NCBI GenBank assembly: GCA_947458545.1
Contig: CANGYH010000009.1
Location: 1 to 64,000, forward strand
Source: Cytophagaceae bacterium
GTDB taxonomy: Bacteria > Bacteroidota > Bacteroidia > Cytophagales > Flexibacteraceae
Reading direction: 5' to 3'
Length of the DNA: 64,000 nucleotides
The notes beneath the pieces were generated by a model, which was not told where the DNA came from, searched no databases, and saw only the letters and a list, made by a program, of their open reading frames with translations. Positions 47,838 through 55,771 of this stretch are shown here, one piece after another; within the stretch, counting starts at the first letter, position 1; the number at the start of each line of letters is the position of its first letter. Position numbers and translations under genes: made by a program.

Positions 47838-48359
47838 ATGAAAAACCTGCTACGCATCTGCACCCTGTGCCTGGCCTTGGGCTTTGCCCTACCTGCCGCC
47901 CACGCCCAAAGCAACAAATGGGGCCTGGGTCTGCGCTTCGGCTCGCCGACGGCCTTCACCCTCAAGCGCTACCTCTCTGAGCGCAACGCCCTAGACATCA
48001 ACCTGGGTGTAGGGCAACGCGCCTGGCGCGACAACAGCTACGGCCGCTACCGCAATACTGGCTTTTCGGCCATGGTCAACTACCTCTGGCGGCAAGACGT
48101 CGGTGGGGCCAGCGGGCTGGAATTTTACTATGGCGTGGGCGGCTTGCTTTCGGTACGCAGCTATTACTATGACGACCGCCGCAACGACGTGTATAACACC
48201 CGCGCGGGCCTGGGCGTCACCGGGGCCGTGGGCCTGGAGTACTTCATCCCCCGCGCGCCCATCAGCCTTTTTTTAGAGGCTAACCCCTACGTGGAGGTGT
48301 TCCCGGCCCCGTTCTGGGTCAACCTCGGCGGTGCTTTGGGGGGGCGGTTTGTATTCTAA
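47838..48359 (+). CDS. Small secreted beta-barrel protein
   Basis: The 173-residue protein has a signal peptide (1-23, 'NLLRICTLCLALGFALPAAHA') and a mature part with alternating hydrophobic and aromatic residues typical of an eight-strand outer-membrane barrel: 'KWGLGLRFGSPTAFTLKRYL', 'ALDINLGVG', 'LEFYYGVGGLL', 'GAVGLEYFIP' and the terminal 'VNLGGALGGRFVF', ending in Phe. Function unknown. A consensus -7 element lies upstream. Confidence 0.8.
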   Translation: MKNLLRICTLCLALGFALPAAHAQSNKWGLGLRFGSPTAFTLKRYLSERNALDINLGVGQRAWRDNSYGRYRNTGFSAMVNYLWRQDVGGASGLEFYYGVGGLLSVRSYYYDDRRNDVYNTRAGLGVTGAVGLEYFIPRAPISLFLEANPYVEVFPAPFWVNLGGALGGRFVF

Positions 48360-48433
48360 GTATGCAATCAGACTTAAGCAGCAGTTAGTGGCAGGTCAGA
48401 TTTTCGTCTGGCTTGGCCCTACCTTCGCCAGGT

Positions 48434-49081
48434 ATGTCTGCCGCACGCGACGAGATCCTGGCCCGCATCCGCCAGGCCTTGCAAAAGCCCGACCTATACC
48501 AGCCCGCCGAGCCCGACTGGAAGGCTGACCTGTATGTGCCCGCAGAGGCCAAAGACCTGGCCGTGCAATTTGCCGACGTGTTTGAGAGCCGCGGCGGGCA
48601 GCTTTACTTCGTAGAGCACCCCGACGCATTTTTTGCAAGGGCAAAAGCCCTGGCAGACGAGCGCGGCTGGCAGCGGCTGGCCTGCTACGACGACACCCTG
48701 CAACAGTGGCTTGGCGCCGCAGGCATTGCCTACGACGGTACAGATACCCGCCTGGCCGAGGCCGAAGTAAGCTTCACCTTCTGCGAGGCGCTGGTGGCAC
48801 GCACGGGCTCTGTGTTGGTAAGCAGCACACAGACGCGGCGGCTGACGATTTACCCGCCTATTCATGTAGTGGTGGGTTTTGTGAGCCAGATCGTGCCAGA
48901 CATCGGCCATGGCCTGGCGTATCTGCGTCAGCTTTATCCGCAAGGGCTGCCCTCTATGCTCTCTTTGGTAACGGGCCCCAGCCGCACCGCCGACATCGAA
49001 AAGACGCTCGTGCTGGGTGCCCACGGCCCCAAAGAGCTGATTGTTCTGCTGGTAGACGATACCGCCGAAGAGCTGGCCTAG
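48434..49081 (+). CDS. LUD-domain protein (LutC/YkgG-like)
   Basis: The 215-residue protein belongs to the LUD family. 'SAARDEILARIRQAL' is the typical LutC N-terminus, and 'FTFCEALVARTGSVLVSS' and 'SLVTGPSRTADIEKTLVLGAHGPKELIVLLV' are family motifs. LutC works with iron-sulfur proteins LutA and LutB in lactate oxidation, but neither is present here. A TACCTTCG element ends 6 nt before ATG 48434. Its stop codon overlaps that of the convergent amidase gene by 4 nt. Confidence 0.88.
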   Translation: MSAARDEILARIRQALQKPDLYQPAEPDWKADLYVPAEAKDLAVQFADVFESRGGQLYFVEHPDAFFARAKALADERGWQRLACYDDTLQQWLGAAGIAYDGTDTRLAEAEVSFTFCEALVARTGSVLVSSTQTRRLTIYPPIHVVVGFVSQIVPDIGHGLAYLRQLYPQGLPSMLSLVTGPSRTADIEKTLVLGAHGPKELIVLLVDDTAEELA

Positions 49082-49887
49082 CGGCCTTCCATCTCCTCTT
49101 TATAATCTCTGAAGGCGCGGTATATCGCCGAGGCCAGATACACCTGCCCTTTCTTAGAGGCCAGGTACTTCTCTTCTTCTGCGTTGGTCAGGTAGCCGGT
49201 CTCAATGAGGGCAGAGGGCATGGCCGTCTTCCACAGCACAATGAAGCCGGCCTGTTTCACGCCCCGGCTCACACGGCCTCCTCGCCGGGCAAACTGATCT
49301 TCTACATGGCTGGCAAAGCGTAGCGAGTTGGTAATGTGCGCACTCTGCATGTTAGAAAAAAAGATATGCGCCAACGGCGACTTGGGGTTGAACCCGTCGT
49401 ACTTCTGCAAATAGTCTTTCTCTAGCAGAATGGTGCTGTTCTCGCGCTTGGCCACGTCTAGGTTGCCTTTGTTCACGTGGGCACCCATGCAGTACGTCTC
49501 GGTGCCATGCATAGACGCCTTAGAGATGGCGTTGCAGTGGATAGAGATAAACAGGTCTGCGTTGTTGCGGTTGGCAATGGCAGCGCGCTCGTCTAGCGGA
49601 ATGAAAACGTCTGTCTTGCGGGTGTAAATGACCTTGACGTTGGGCATGTATTGCTCAATCACGTCGCCCAGCTCTAGGGCAATGGCCAGGGTAATGTCCT
49701 TTTCGCGGTGCTTTTTGCCGTGGGTGCCGGGGTCTTTGCCGCCGTGGCCTGCGTCTATCACCACGGTTTGCACGCGGTAGCGGGTACGGCTGCGCTGGGC
49801 GGCGCTCAGGCATAGCAGACCGGCCATGCAGACGAGCAGGCCCAACCGGGCCGGGTATCCCCAAAAGAAAGAAAATCGCTGGCCCAT
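49078..49887 (-). CDS. N-acetylmuramoyl-L-alanine amidase (Amidase_3)
   Basis: The 269-residue zinc amidase cleaves the bond between MurNAc and the peptide stem during cell separation. After an N-terminal membrane or signal segment (about 11-30, 'ARLGLLVCMAGLLCLSAAQ') the catalytic domain shows 'VIDAGHGGKDPGTHGKKHREKDITL' in outline, His in 'LFISIHCNA', and Glu in 'SALIETGYLTNAEE'. A long insertion around 'HVNKGNLDVAKRENSTILLE' is typical of Bacteroidota members. CAACTTTG ends 9 nt before ATG 49887. Confidence 0.92.
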   Translation of the reverse strand: MGQRFSFFWGYPARLGLLVCMAGLLCLSAAQRSRTRYRVQTVVIDAGHGGKDPGTHGKKHREKDITLAIALELGDVIEQYMPNVKVIYTRKTDVFIPLDERAAIANRNNADLFISIHCNAISKASMHGTETYCMGAHVNKGNLDVAKRENSTILLEKDYLQKYDGFNPKSPLAHIFFSNMQSAHITNSLRFASHVEDQFARRGGRVSRGVKQAGFIVLWKTAMPSALIETGYLTNAEEEKYLASKKGQVYLASAIYRAFRDYKEEMEGR

Positions 49888-49896
49888 CCGCACCTG

Positions 49897-49904
49897 CAAA
49901 GTTG
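49897..49904 (-). promoter_or_regulatory. -7-like element CAACTTTG for the amidase gene
   Basis: Same octamer and similar spacing as upstream of nhaD and pyrE. Confidence 0.45.
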
Positions 49905-50149
49905 CGGCCTGGGGCAGGCTTTTGCCAACCCGGCAGGCAAGTGGCACAAAAGGGGTTGCAGCCCAGGGTAGGCAGGCTCCATCTTTGTAGTTCTTTTATC
50001 CGCAGCCTTCACCAGGCTGAGGGTCTGCCTGATACTGTTTTATGCCCTGGCACGGGCCAGGTACAGGGCAAACCCCCAGCTGGCTGCTTGTTGAACGATA
50101 CGCTCGTTTTTGGGCGTTATCTCGTTGTGTATCTAACCAACTTTTGTGA

Positions 50150-50392
50150 ATGATGACCCTGCCAGCTTCTGTTCTTTTGTTCTTCTCTAGCCTAGGCGGC
50201 TCCGAGCTTGTGCTGATTTTGGCCGTGCTGCTGCTTTTCTTTGGCGCCAAGCGCATCCCTGAGATTGCCCGCGGCCTGGGCCGGGGCATACGCGAGTTTA
50301 AGGACGCCACCAACGACATTAAACGGCAGATTGAAGAAGGTGAGGGCGATACCATCGCCGAGCGCCGCAAAGCCGTAAAAGACAACGCCTAG
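50150..50392 (+). CDS. tatA: Twin-arginine translocase subunit TatA/TatE
   Basis: The 80-residue protein has one N-terminal membrane helix (about 18-32, 'ELVLILAVLLLFFG'), then the amphipathic helix 'AKRIPEIARGLGRGIREFKDA' and a charged tail, the standard TatA layout. It forms the pore for folded proteins exported by the Tat route. tatC is not nearby. AACTTTTG ends 3 nt before the ATG. A second ATG follows immediately at 50153. Confidence 0.93.
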   Translation: MMTLPASVLLFFSSLGGSELVLILAVLLLFFGAKRIPEIARGLGRGIREFKDATNDIKRQIEEGEGDTIAERRKAVKDNA

Positions 50393-50511
50393 CCCCAAGC
50401 ACGGTAGGCACAGCCTCTGAAGGTCTCCGCTGCAAAATGGTGTAGCTACATCAATTCCTTTAGGAAACCGTATTTTTACCCGGTAAGGGCCTGCGCTGCC
50501 CCACAAACAGC

Positions 50512-50979
50512 ATGGAGCTAGAAAAGGAGATAGACCAGAAGCACTTTGCCTCTGAGCACCACAAGCTGCTCATAAACGTGCTATTTACCGGCAAGTGGCT
50601 AGACTATCGCCAGCAGCGGCGCTTCAAAACCTGGGATCTGACCCCCCAGCAATACAACATCCTGCGCATCTTGCGGGGGGCGGCCCCCAAGCCTGCCACG
50701 GTGCAGTATCTGACAGACCGCATGCTGGACAAAAGCAGCAACGCCAGCCGCCTGGTAGATAAGCTGGAAGAAAAAGGCCTTGCCTGCCGCGCCACCTGCC
50801 CCCACAACCGCCGCGCCGTTGACGTAAACATCACCGAGGCTGGCATGGCCCTGCTAGAGCAGATAGACGGCCGCAACGTATTGAACGACCACGTCTTTGC
50901 CCAGGTACTCACAGAGCAAGAGGCCCAAACGCTAAACCGACTGCTAGACAGGCTCAGAGACGCAAAGCTTGACCTCTAG
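50512..50979 (+). CDS. MarR-family transcriptional regulator
   Basis: The 155-residue protein has the winged helix-turn-helix of MarR: 'LTPQQYNILRILRGAAPKPATVQYLTDRML' forms the helices, 'KSSNASRLVDKLEEKGLACR' the recognition helix, and 'PHNRRAVDVNITEAGMALL' the wing. The single Cys in 'ACRATCPHNRR' could sense redox, as in some family members. It is not next to a transporter; the secreted amylase follows 172 nt downstream and tatA precedes. Target unknown. Confidence 0.9.
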   Translation: MELEKEIDQKHFASEHHKLLINVLFTGKWLDYRQQRRFKTWDLTPQQYNILRILRGAAPKPATVQYLTDRMLDKSSNASRLVDKLEEKGLACRATCPHNRRAVDVNITEAGMALLEQIDGRNVLNDHVFAQVLTEQEAQTLNRLLDRLRDAKLDL

Positions 50980-51151
50980 GCCGGTTTTCCTTACATGATT
51001 GCCAACCAAAGGCAGCTATTTGCAGTCATTTATATCGTTGGCACGATGCTTGCGCACGCGCTATTTTTAGCTACCCATTGGGTGCCCGGCAAAGCCACTT
51101 AATGGTCGCTGGATTATAAGCAAAACCGTATTAACCACCTCTACCCTCCGC

Positions 51152-53959
51152 ATGACGCTGCGCCTCCTCCGCAGCCTGGCGGCCTCGGCCCTGGCCGTGG
51201 CATCCTGGGCAACCCCAACCCTCTTGCAGGCCCAACCCGTCAAGCGGGTGGCCCTGCAAGGCTTTTGGTGGAACTACCGCAACAACAACTATCCCCAAGG
51301 CTGGGCCAATTATCTTATAGACCTGGCTCCCAGGCTGCGGGCCATTGGCGTGCAGGCCGTTTGGGTGCCGCCCAGCATCAAAAACGCCAACCCCTTCTCA
51401 GTAGGCTACAGCCCGTTTGACCATTACGACCTGGGCGACAAGTTCCAGAAGGGTAATCTGAAGACCCCCTTCGGAGACAAAGACGAGTACCTGCGCATGG
51501 TGGCTGTGCTGCACGCCAACGGCATAGAGGTAATGGAGGATATGGTGCTCAACCACATGGACGGTGCAGGCTCGTCTACAGGGGCTGGTGCCATAGACCC
51601 CGCCTACACCGCCTGGTACAATAGCCTGAACCCCCGCCCCGCAGACCCTACCGGCGGCAACAAGACCTTCCGCTACAGCTGTTTTGCCACCCCCGTGGCA
51701 GACGAGACTGCCACCGACTACCTGAGCCGCCAGGGACGCTTCCCCAAAAACTGGCGCAACTTCTACCCCAACCCCGTAGACGCCCGCCCCGCCGGCGACG
51801 ATCTGACCAACATCACCTTTGGGCCGGATATTGCCTACGGCGCAACCAGCTTTGGCCAGGCCACCAATGCCGGGTTCGACCCCGTGCAGACCAGCGGCTG
51901 GATGCGCAACAACATGCGCAATTGGGCCATCTGGTACAAAAAGCAGGTCGGCTTCGACGGCGTGAGGCTGGATGCGGTGAAGCACTTTCCGAACGCCGTG
52001 GCAGAGGACCTGCTCTGGAACATGATGTACAACGCCGGCTTTGCCAACGGTGGAGACAACTTTCTGGCCGTGGGCGAGTGGGTCGGCGGCAAGAGCGAGA
52101 TTGATGCCTGGACCGACGCCGTGCAGGGCCGTGCGGGCACGTTCGACTTCAGCCTGCGCGGGTTCGACAATACGCCGGGCTTACGCGGGCTGGTTTACGG
52201 ACAAGGCAATTACGACATGGGCAACCTCCCCGGCCTGCAGCAAAACCGGCGAGACCGCACGTTCCCCTTCGTGAACAACCACGACACCTTCCGCCCCACG
52301 CTGCTGGCCAACGGAGACCTGCCCCCGGCCAACAACTGGCGCCCCAACGGCGAGCTGGCCCCCTTTGTTGACCCGCGCGAGCCGCGCCTGGCCGCGGCCT
52401 ACGCCGTAGCCCTGGCCGTAGATGGCAACCCGGTCGTGTTTATGGAAGACCTCTTTGACCTGGGCAGCCGGGGCCGCCGCTACACCCACCTGCCTGCCTC
52501 AGACACCAGCCTGCCCTTCCGCGACGATGTAGCCAACCTGATAGCCTGCCACAACCGCCTGGGCTTTAAGCAGGGTGCCTACCTGGTGCCCTGGCAATCG
52601 GCAGATCACCTCATCATCGAGCGGCAGGGCCGGGCCATTATTGGGGTGACGGACAATTGGAACACCTGGCAGAGCCAGTGGATTACCACGCAGTTTGCCC
52701 CCGGCACCCGCCTGATAGACTATGGCGGCAGCTCGGGCGCTACAGACATCCGCACCGTAGCGCAAGACAGGCGCGTCCAGATATCTACCCCACCCTGCAA
52801 CGGCACCGCCCGGCGCCGAGGCTACAGCGTATGGGCACCCATTGGCCAGAACATCAACAGCTTTAACCCTGCCCCGCTGCAAACCGTGCAAGAGTGGGAG
52901 CTGGCCGACGACTTGGGCGACAGCCATCCCCGCAGCCTAGGCCAGGGTGGAGCACTGCCCGCCAACAGCCGCGCCCTGCGCTACGCGGGCAAAATCTACC
53001 CCGATGGCGGCACCCTCGTACGGGCCGACTTGTTTGTGAGCGATACCACCCGCCGCGTGGCCCTGCTCGTGCTAGACCGCTGCGGCCGCGTGCTAGACAG
53101 CGCCGTGGGCAATGGCCCCCTGGTGCTGCGTTACACGCCCCCCACCGCCGGGTGGATACAGTTGGCCGCCCGCAACGCCGCCCCCAACAACCCCAGCCAG
53201 CGCGTCTGGATAAAGGCCACCTACGTGGCGCCAAGCCAGCTAGATGCCCGGGCCAACCCCAGCTACACCCCCACCACGGCAGACCTGGGTGCCGACCGTA
53301 CACTCTGCCGGTTTACAGGTACGCTGACGGCCTTTACCGGGCCCGGCTTTACCTACCGTTGGGCAGACTCTACCGGCAGGCAGGTGGGCACCAACGCTAC
53401 GTTGGCTCCCCCATACGCAGGCCTGTTTAGCGTCGTGAAAACCAACACCACCAGCGGCTGCACGGCCACCGATACGGTGCGCGTAACGCAGTTGGTCGAT
53501 TTGCCGGTGCAGCCCATCGTCCGCCAGGTGGGCGATACCCTCCGCATAGACGCCGAGCCAGGTGTAACCTACCAGTGGCTACGCAACGGCGCCGTGTTGG
53601 CGGGGGCCACCGGTAGCTTCTTTGTGCCCACCCAAAACGGCACCTACAACGTGCGTGCCACCAACGGGGCCGGATGCGGCATCAACGGGCGCTCGCTCGA
53701 CTTTGTCGTCAGTCTGCAAGAGGCCCTGGCGGCAGGCATAGAGCTGGCCCCCAACCCGACGCCCGGCCAGGTACAACTGCGCCTGAGCGGCCTGGCCGCT
53801 GCCGCCATTAGCCTGCAACTGGTGGCGCCCGATGGCCGCCGCATACCCCTGCCCGCCGCCAGCACCTTGCTAGACCTGAGCACCCAGCCCGCCGGCGTTT
53901 ATACCCTGGAGGTGCTGACCCCCCAAGGCATAGGCCGCAAACGAGTGGTGAAGCAATAA
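51152..53959 (+). CDS. Secreted GH13 alpha-amylase with T9SS sorting domain
   Basis: The 935-residue protein hydrolyses alpha-1,4-glucans outside the cell. A signal peptide (1-28) precedes the GH13 barrel (about 32-500) with nucleophile Asp274 in 'GVRLDAVKH', acid/base Glu309 in 'AVGEWVGG' and Asp378 in 'FVNNHDTF'. Further beta-sandwich and Ig-like parts follow ('DLGADRTLCRFTGTLTAF', 'YQWLRNGAVLAGAT'). The tail 'LAPNPTPGQVQLRLSG...PAGVYTLEVLTPQGIGRKRVVKQ' is a type A T9SS domain. It stands alone, without SusC/SusD neighbours. Confidence 0.95.
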   Translation: MTLRLLRSLAASALAVASWATPTLLQAQPVKRVALQGFWWNYRNNNYPQGWANYLIDLAPRLRAIGVQAVWVPPSIKNANPFSVGYSPFDHYDLGDKFQKGNLKTPFGDKDEYLRMVAVLHANGIEVMEDMVLNHMDGAGSSTGAGAIDPAYTAWYNSLNPRPADPTGGNKTFRYSCFATPVADETATDYLSRQGRFPKNWRNFYPNPVDARPAGDDLTNITFGPDIAYGATSFGQATNAGFDPVQTSGWMRNNMRNWAIWYKKQVGFDGVRLDAVKHFPNAVAEDLLWNMMYNAGFANGGDNFLAVGEWVGGKSEIDAWTDAVQGRAGTFDFSLRGFDNTPGLRGLVYGQGNYDMGNLPGLQQNRRDRTFPFVNNHDTFRPTLLANGDLPPANNWRPNGELAPFVDPREPRLAAAYAVALAVDGNPVVFMEDLFDLGSRGRRYTHLPASDTSLPFRDDVANLIACHNRLGFKQGAYLVPWQSADHLIIERQGRAIIGVTDNWNTWQSQWITTQFAPGTRLIDYGGSSGATDIRTVAQDRRVQISTPPCNGTARRRGYSVWAPIGQNINSFNPAPLQTVQEWELADDLGDSHPRSLGQGGALPANSRALRYAGKIYPDGGTLVRADLFVSDTTRRVALLVLDRCGRVLDSAVGNGPLVLRYTPPTAGWIQLAARNAAPNNPSQRVWIKATYVAPSQLDARANPSYTPTTADLGADRTLCRFTGTLTAFTGPGFTYRWADSTGRQVGTNATLAPPYAGLFSVVKTNTTSGCTATDTVRVTQLVDLPVQPIVRQVGDTLRIDAEPGVTYQWLRNGAVLAGATGSFFVPTQNGTYNVRATNGAGCGINGRSLDFVVSLQEALAAGIELAPNPTPGQVQLRLSGLAAAAISLQLVAPDGRRIPLPAASTLLDLSTQPAGVYTLEVLTPQGIGRKRVVKQ

Positions 53960-54019
53960 GGCCGCTGCTTGCGGTATTGCCGCTGGCTGGCCTACCTTGC
54001 TGCCCAAGTTGTTGCCTAT

Positions 54020-54343
54020 ATGGATGGAATGGAAGACTTGTTTGCCGAGCAGAAGCGCTCGCTGGCCGAGCGCCTGGAGCTGCTGGAGCTTAAGCTCAAC
54101 AAGGTTTTGAAGGAGGGCCGCGCGCTCAAGGCCGAAAACCAGGCCCTGCACGAGGAGCGCCGCCAACTGCGCCAGACCATAGACCGCCAGCGCGAAGAAA
54201 GCCTGGCCCTGCAGCGGCAGATCAAGTCGTCTGTCATTGCAGGCAGCATGGCTGCCGGGGTAGATGAGGCCACCGCCCTGCGCGAGCGGATTGACCAGTA
54301 CATAGAAGAGATAGACCGGTGCATCTCCCACCTGAAGGCCTAG
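54020..54343 (+). CDS. Small coiled-coil protein, ZapB-like
   Basis: The 107-residue protein is almost entirely a heptad-patterned coiled coil ('LAERLELLELKLNKVLKEGRALKAEN...ALHEERRQLRQTIDRQREE') and ends in 'LRERIDQYIEEIDRCISHLKA'. That ending resembles the short protein usually encoded directly upstream of zapA in Bacteroidota. It may assist FtsZ ring organisation, but this is inferred from resemblance. zapA is absent; the next gene is on the other strand and touches it without a spacer. ATG 54020 is chosen as the first start within the heptad pattern. Confidence 0.65.
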   Translation: MDGMEDLFAEQKRSLAERLELLELKLNKVLKEGRALKAENQALHEERRQLRQTIDRQREESLALQRQIKSSVIAGSMAAGVDEATALRERIDQYIEEIDRCISHLKA

Positions 54344-54997
54344 CTAGCGTACCCGCGCCGCCCAAAGCCCGTCTCGCACGGGGAGCATGACGGCCTCCAG
54401 GCGTGCATCTTGGGCCAGTTGCTGGTTGAAGCTGGCCAGGTAGTCTGCAATGGCATCGGTGGTGTCTGGGGGTTGGGGGGTGTAGAGGCGGCCCTTCCAG
54501 AGCACATTGTCTATCAGCAGCAGGGTGCCGGGGCGGCACTTGGGCAAGATGGCCTCTAGGTAGGCCCCGTATGTGCGTTTGTCGGCATCTATAAAGACAA
54601 GCTCAAACGGGCCGGGCAGTGCCTCTAGCGATTGCAGGGCCGGGCCTATGTGCAGGTGCAGCCGCCCTGCCCAGGCAGACCGGTCAAAAAAGCCGCGCAC
54701 GGGCTCGGCCAGGCGGGCATCACGGTCTAGGGTGTGGAGCTGCCCGCCAGGGGCCAGGCCTTCTGCCAGGCACAGGGCGCTGTAGCCGGTAAAAGTGCCT
54801 ACCTCTAGCACCTGCTGGGGTTGCACCAACTGGCTCAGCAAGGCCAGCAATCTGCCTTGGTAGCGCCCGCTCAGAATATGCGCCCCACCCCCGAAGGTGG
54901 CCAGCGTGAAGGCCTCCACCTCGGCCAATAGGCCCGTGTCGGTGCCGGTCAGGTCGGCCAGGTATTGCTCTAGCGCATCGGGGAGTACGGATTGCAT
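54344..54997 (-). CDS. SAM-dependent O-methyltransferase (CCoAOMT/COMT family)
   Basis: The 217-residue enzyme has the family-3 O-methyltransferase layout: SAM-binding 'VLEVGTFTGYSALCLAEGL', 'LHTLDRDARLAEPVRGFF', the metal-binding 'LVFIDADKRTYGAYLEAI' and 'TLLLIDNVLWKGRL'. It methylates a catechol-type or other hydroxyl substrate; the substrate is not predictable. ATG 54997 follows a CACCTTTG element by only 3 nt, so the transcript is probably leaderless. Confidence 0.92.
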   Translation of the reverse strand: MQSVLPDALEQYLADLTGTDTGLLAEVEAFTLATFGGGAHILSGRYQGRLLALLSQLVQPQQVLEVGTFTGYSALCLAEGLAPGGQLHTLDRDARLAEPVRGFFDRSAWAGRLHLHIGPALQSLEALPGPFELVFIDADKRTYGAYLEAILPKCRPGTLLLIDNVLWKGRLYTPQPPDTTDAIADYLASFNQQLAQDARLEAVMLPVRDGLWAARVR

Positions 54998-55000
54998 ACG

Positions 55001-55008
55001 CAAAGGTG
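55001..55008 (-). promoter_or_regulatory. -7-like element CACCTTTG for the O-methyltransferase gene
   Basis: Minus strand, 3 nt before ATG 54997. Confidence 0.45.
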
Positions 55009-55014
55009 GAGAAG

Positions 55015-55047
55015 AGTTGAGAGTTGAAAGTTGAGAGTTGAAAGTTG
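55015..55047 (+). repeat. Heptamer repeat (AGTTGAG/AGTTGAA alternating)
   Basis: Units AGTTGAG, AGTTGAA, AGTTGAG, AGTTGAA and AGTTG keep an exact period of 7. It adjoins a family i double hairpin, as the array at 13962 does. Confidence 0.8.
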
Positions 55048-55051
55048 CCGC

Positions 55052-55125
55052 TGGTCCCGGTCTCTGACCGGGACCTAGACAGCCGTTACCCTGCGGTCTC
55101 CAGACCGCTGAAACGGAGGGCTTGG
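55052..55125 (+). repeat. Double-hairpin repeat family i, copy 2
   Basis: CCCGGTC-TCT-GACCGGG and GCGGTCT-CC-AGACCGC are present, followed by a GGAGGGCTT purine-rich end as at 13992. Confidence 0.75.
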
Positions 55126-55176
55126 GGGTGTGGTAGATGTTTGGGCTATGGGGGGCACCCCAGGTTGGGGCCGCCC

Positions 55177-55228
55177 CAGGCTGAAGCCGTGGGGCTACTA
55201 GGATAGCGACGGCTAAAGCCGCCCGCTG
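55177..55228 (+). repeat. Repeat family vi, copy 1
   Basis: GGCTGAAGCC and CGGCTAAAGCCG hairpins are joined by GTGGGGCTACTAGGATAGCGA. A second copy is at 55542-55586. Confidence 0.6.
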
Positions 55229-55251
55229 CTTGTTTGCTGATTATGAGGGTG

Positions 55252-55292
55252 TTGCAAGCAATTTTTGTCGGAGAATGTCGGGGGATTTGCCA
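55252..55292 (+). repeat. Repeat family vii, copy 2
   Basis: The head TTGCAAGCAATTTTT is followed by TGTCG pentamers about 11 nt apart. Confidence 0.6.
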
Positions 55293-55295
55293 TCG

Positions 55296-55348
55296 CTATC
55301 CTTAGACTCCAGTCTAAGGATGCCTTGCTGGCCGACTCCCGTCGGCCT
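55296..55348 (+). repeat. Double-hairpin repeat family ii, copy 2
   Basis: CCTTAGAC-TCCA-GTCTAAGG and GGCCGAC-TCCC-GTCGGCC, as at 14176. Confidence 0.75.
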
Positions 55349-55400
55349 CCCAACCGCATACGTCCCGTAGGGGCGGATCCGCGTGTCCGCCCCTACATAC

Positions 55401-55452
55401 TGTGCAATGGCTTTGCCATTGTCACGTGCTATGGCGAGGCTGCGCCTCGCGT
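55401..55452 (+). repeat. Double-hairpin repeat family iii, copy 3
   Basis: CAATGGC-TTT-GCCATTG, linker TCACGTGCT, and CGAGGC-TGC-GCCTCG. Confidence 0.75.
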
Positions 55453-55541
55453 GTAGGCCATGACGATAGACCCGGCAGTCTGTGTATGGGTAGGATTCGG
55501 AACGCTAGGCGTTACGCTAGTCCGTTGTTCGCCGTGTTCAC

Positions 55542-55586
55542 CCCGGGCTAAAGCCAGGGGCTACTGCTATGGCGACGGCTAAAGCT
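55542..55586 (+). repeat. Repeat family vi, copy 2
   Basis: It shares GGGGCTACT and GCGACGGCTAAAGC with the copy at 55177. Confidence 0.6.
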
Positions 55587-55613
55587 GAACGCTTTTGATT
55601 TCTGGTTTACAGG

Positions 55614-55675
55614 GAGTTACAAGCAGTTTTTGTCGAAAAATGTCGGCCCATTTGTCGGGAATTTGTCGATAATTC
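55614..55675 (+). repeat. Repeat family vii, copy 3, with four TGTCG pentamers
   Basis: The head GTTACAAGCAGTTTTTG is followed by TGTCG at spacings of 10-12 nt. Confidence 0.6.
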
Positions 55676-55771
55676 AACGGGGTAAAAACAGCCTACGCCC
55701 CTACCCCGGGTAAGATATATTCTCAGCCTATTCCAAAGCCAGTATTTGTGCCTCAGCCAATCTCTTATCTT

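Larger units (their letters stand above)
55009..55771. other. Repeat island 2 between the O-methyltransferase and a T9SS cargo gene
   Basis: The 763-nt region consists largely of the repeats listed separately. No gene is supported: the one open frame longer than 60 codons (55265-55456) runs through palindromes. Families i, ii, iii, vii and the heptamer array are shared with island 1 about 41 kb away, partly in a different order and orientation. Confidence 0.6.

Noticed and set aside
55265-55456. A plus-strand ORF in repeat island 2.
   Set aside because: It is read through family ii and iii palindromes.
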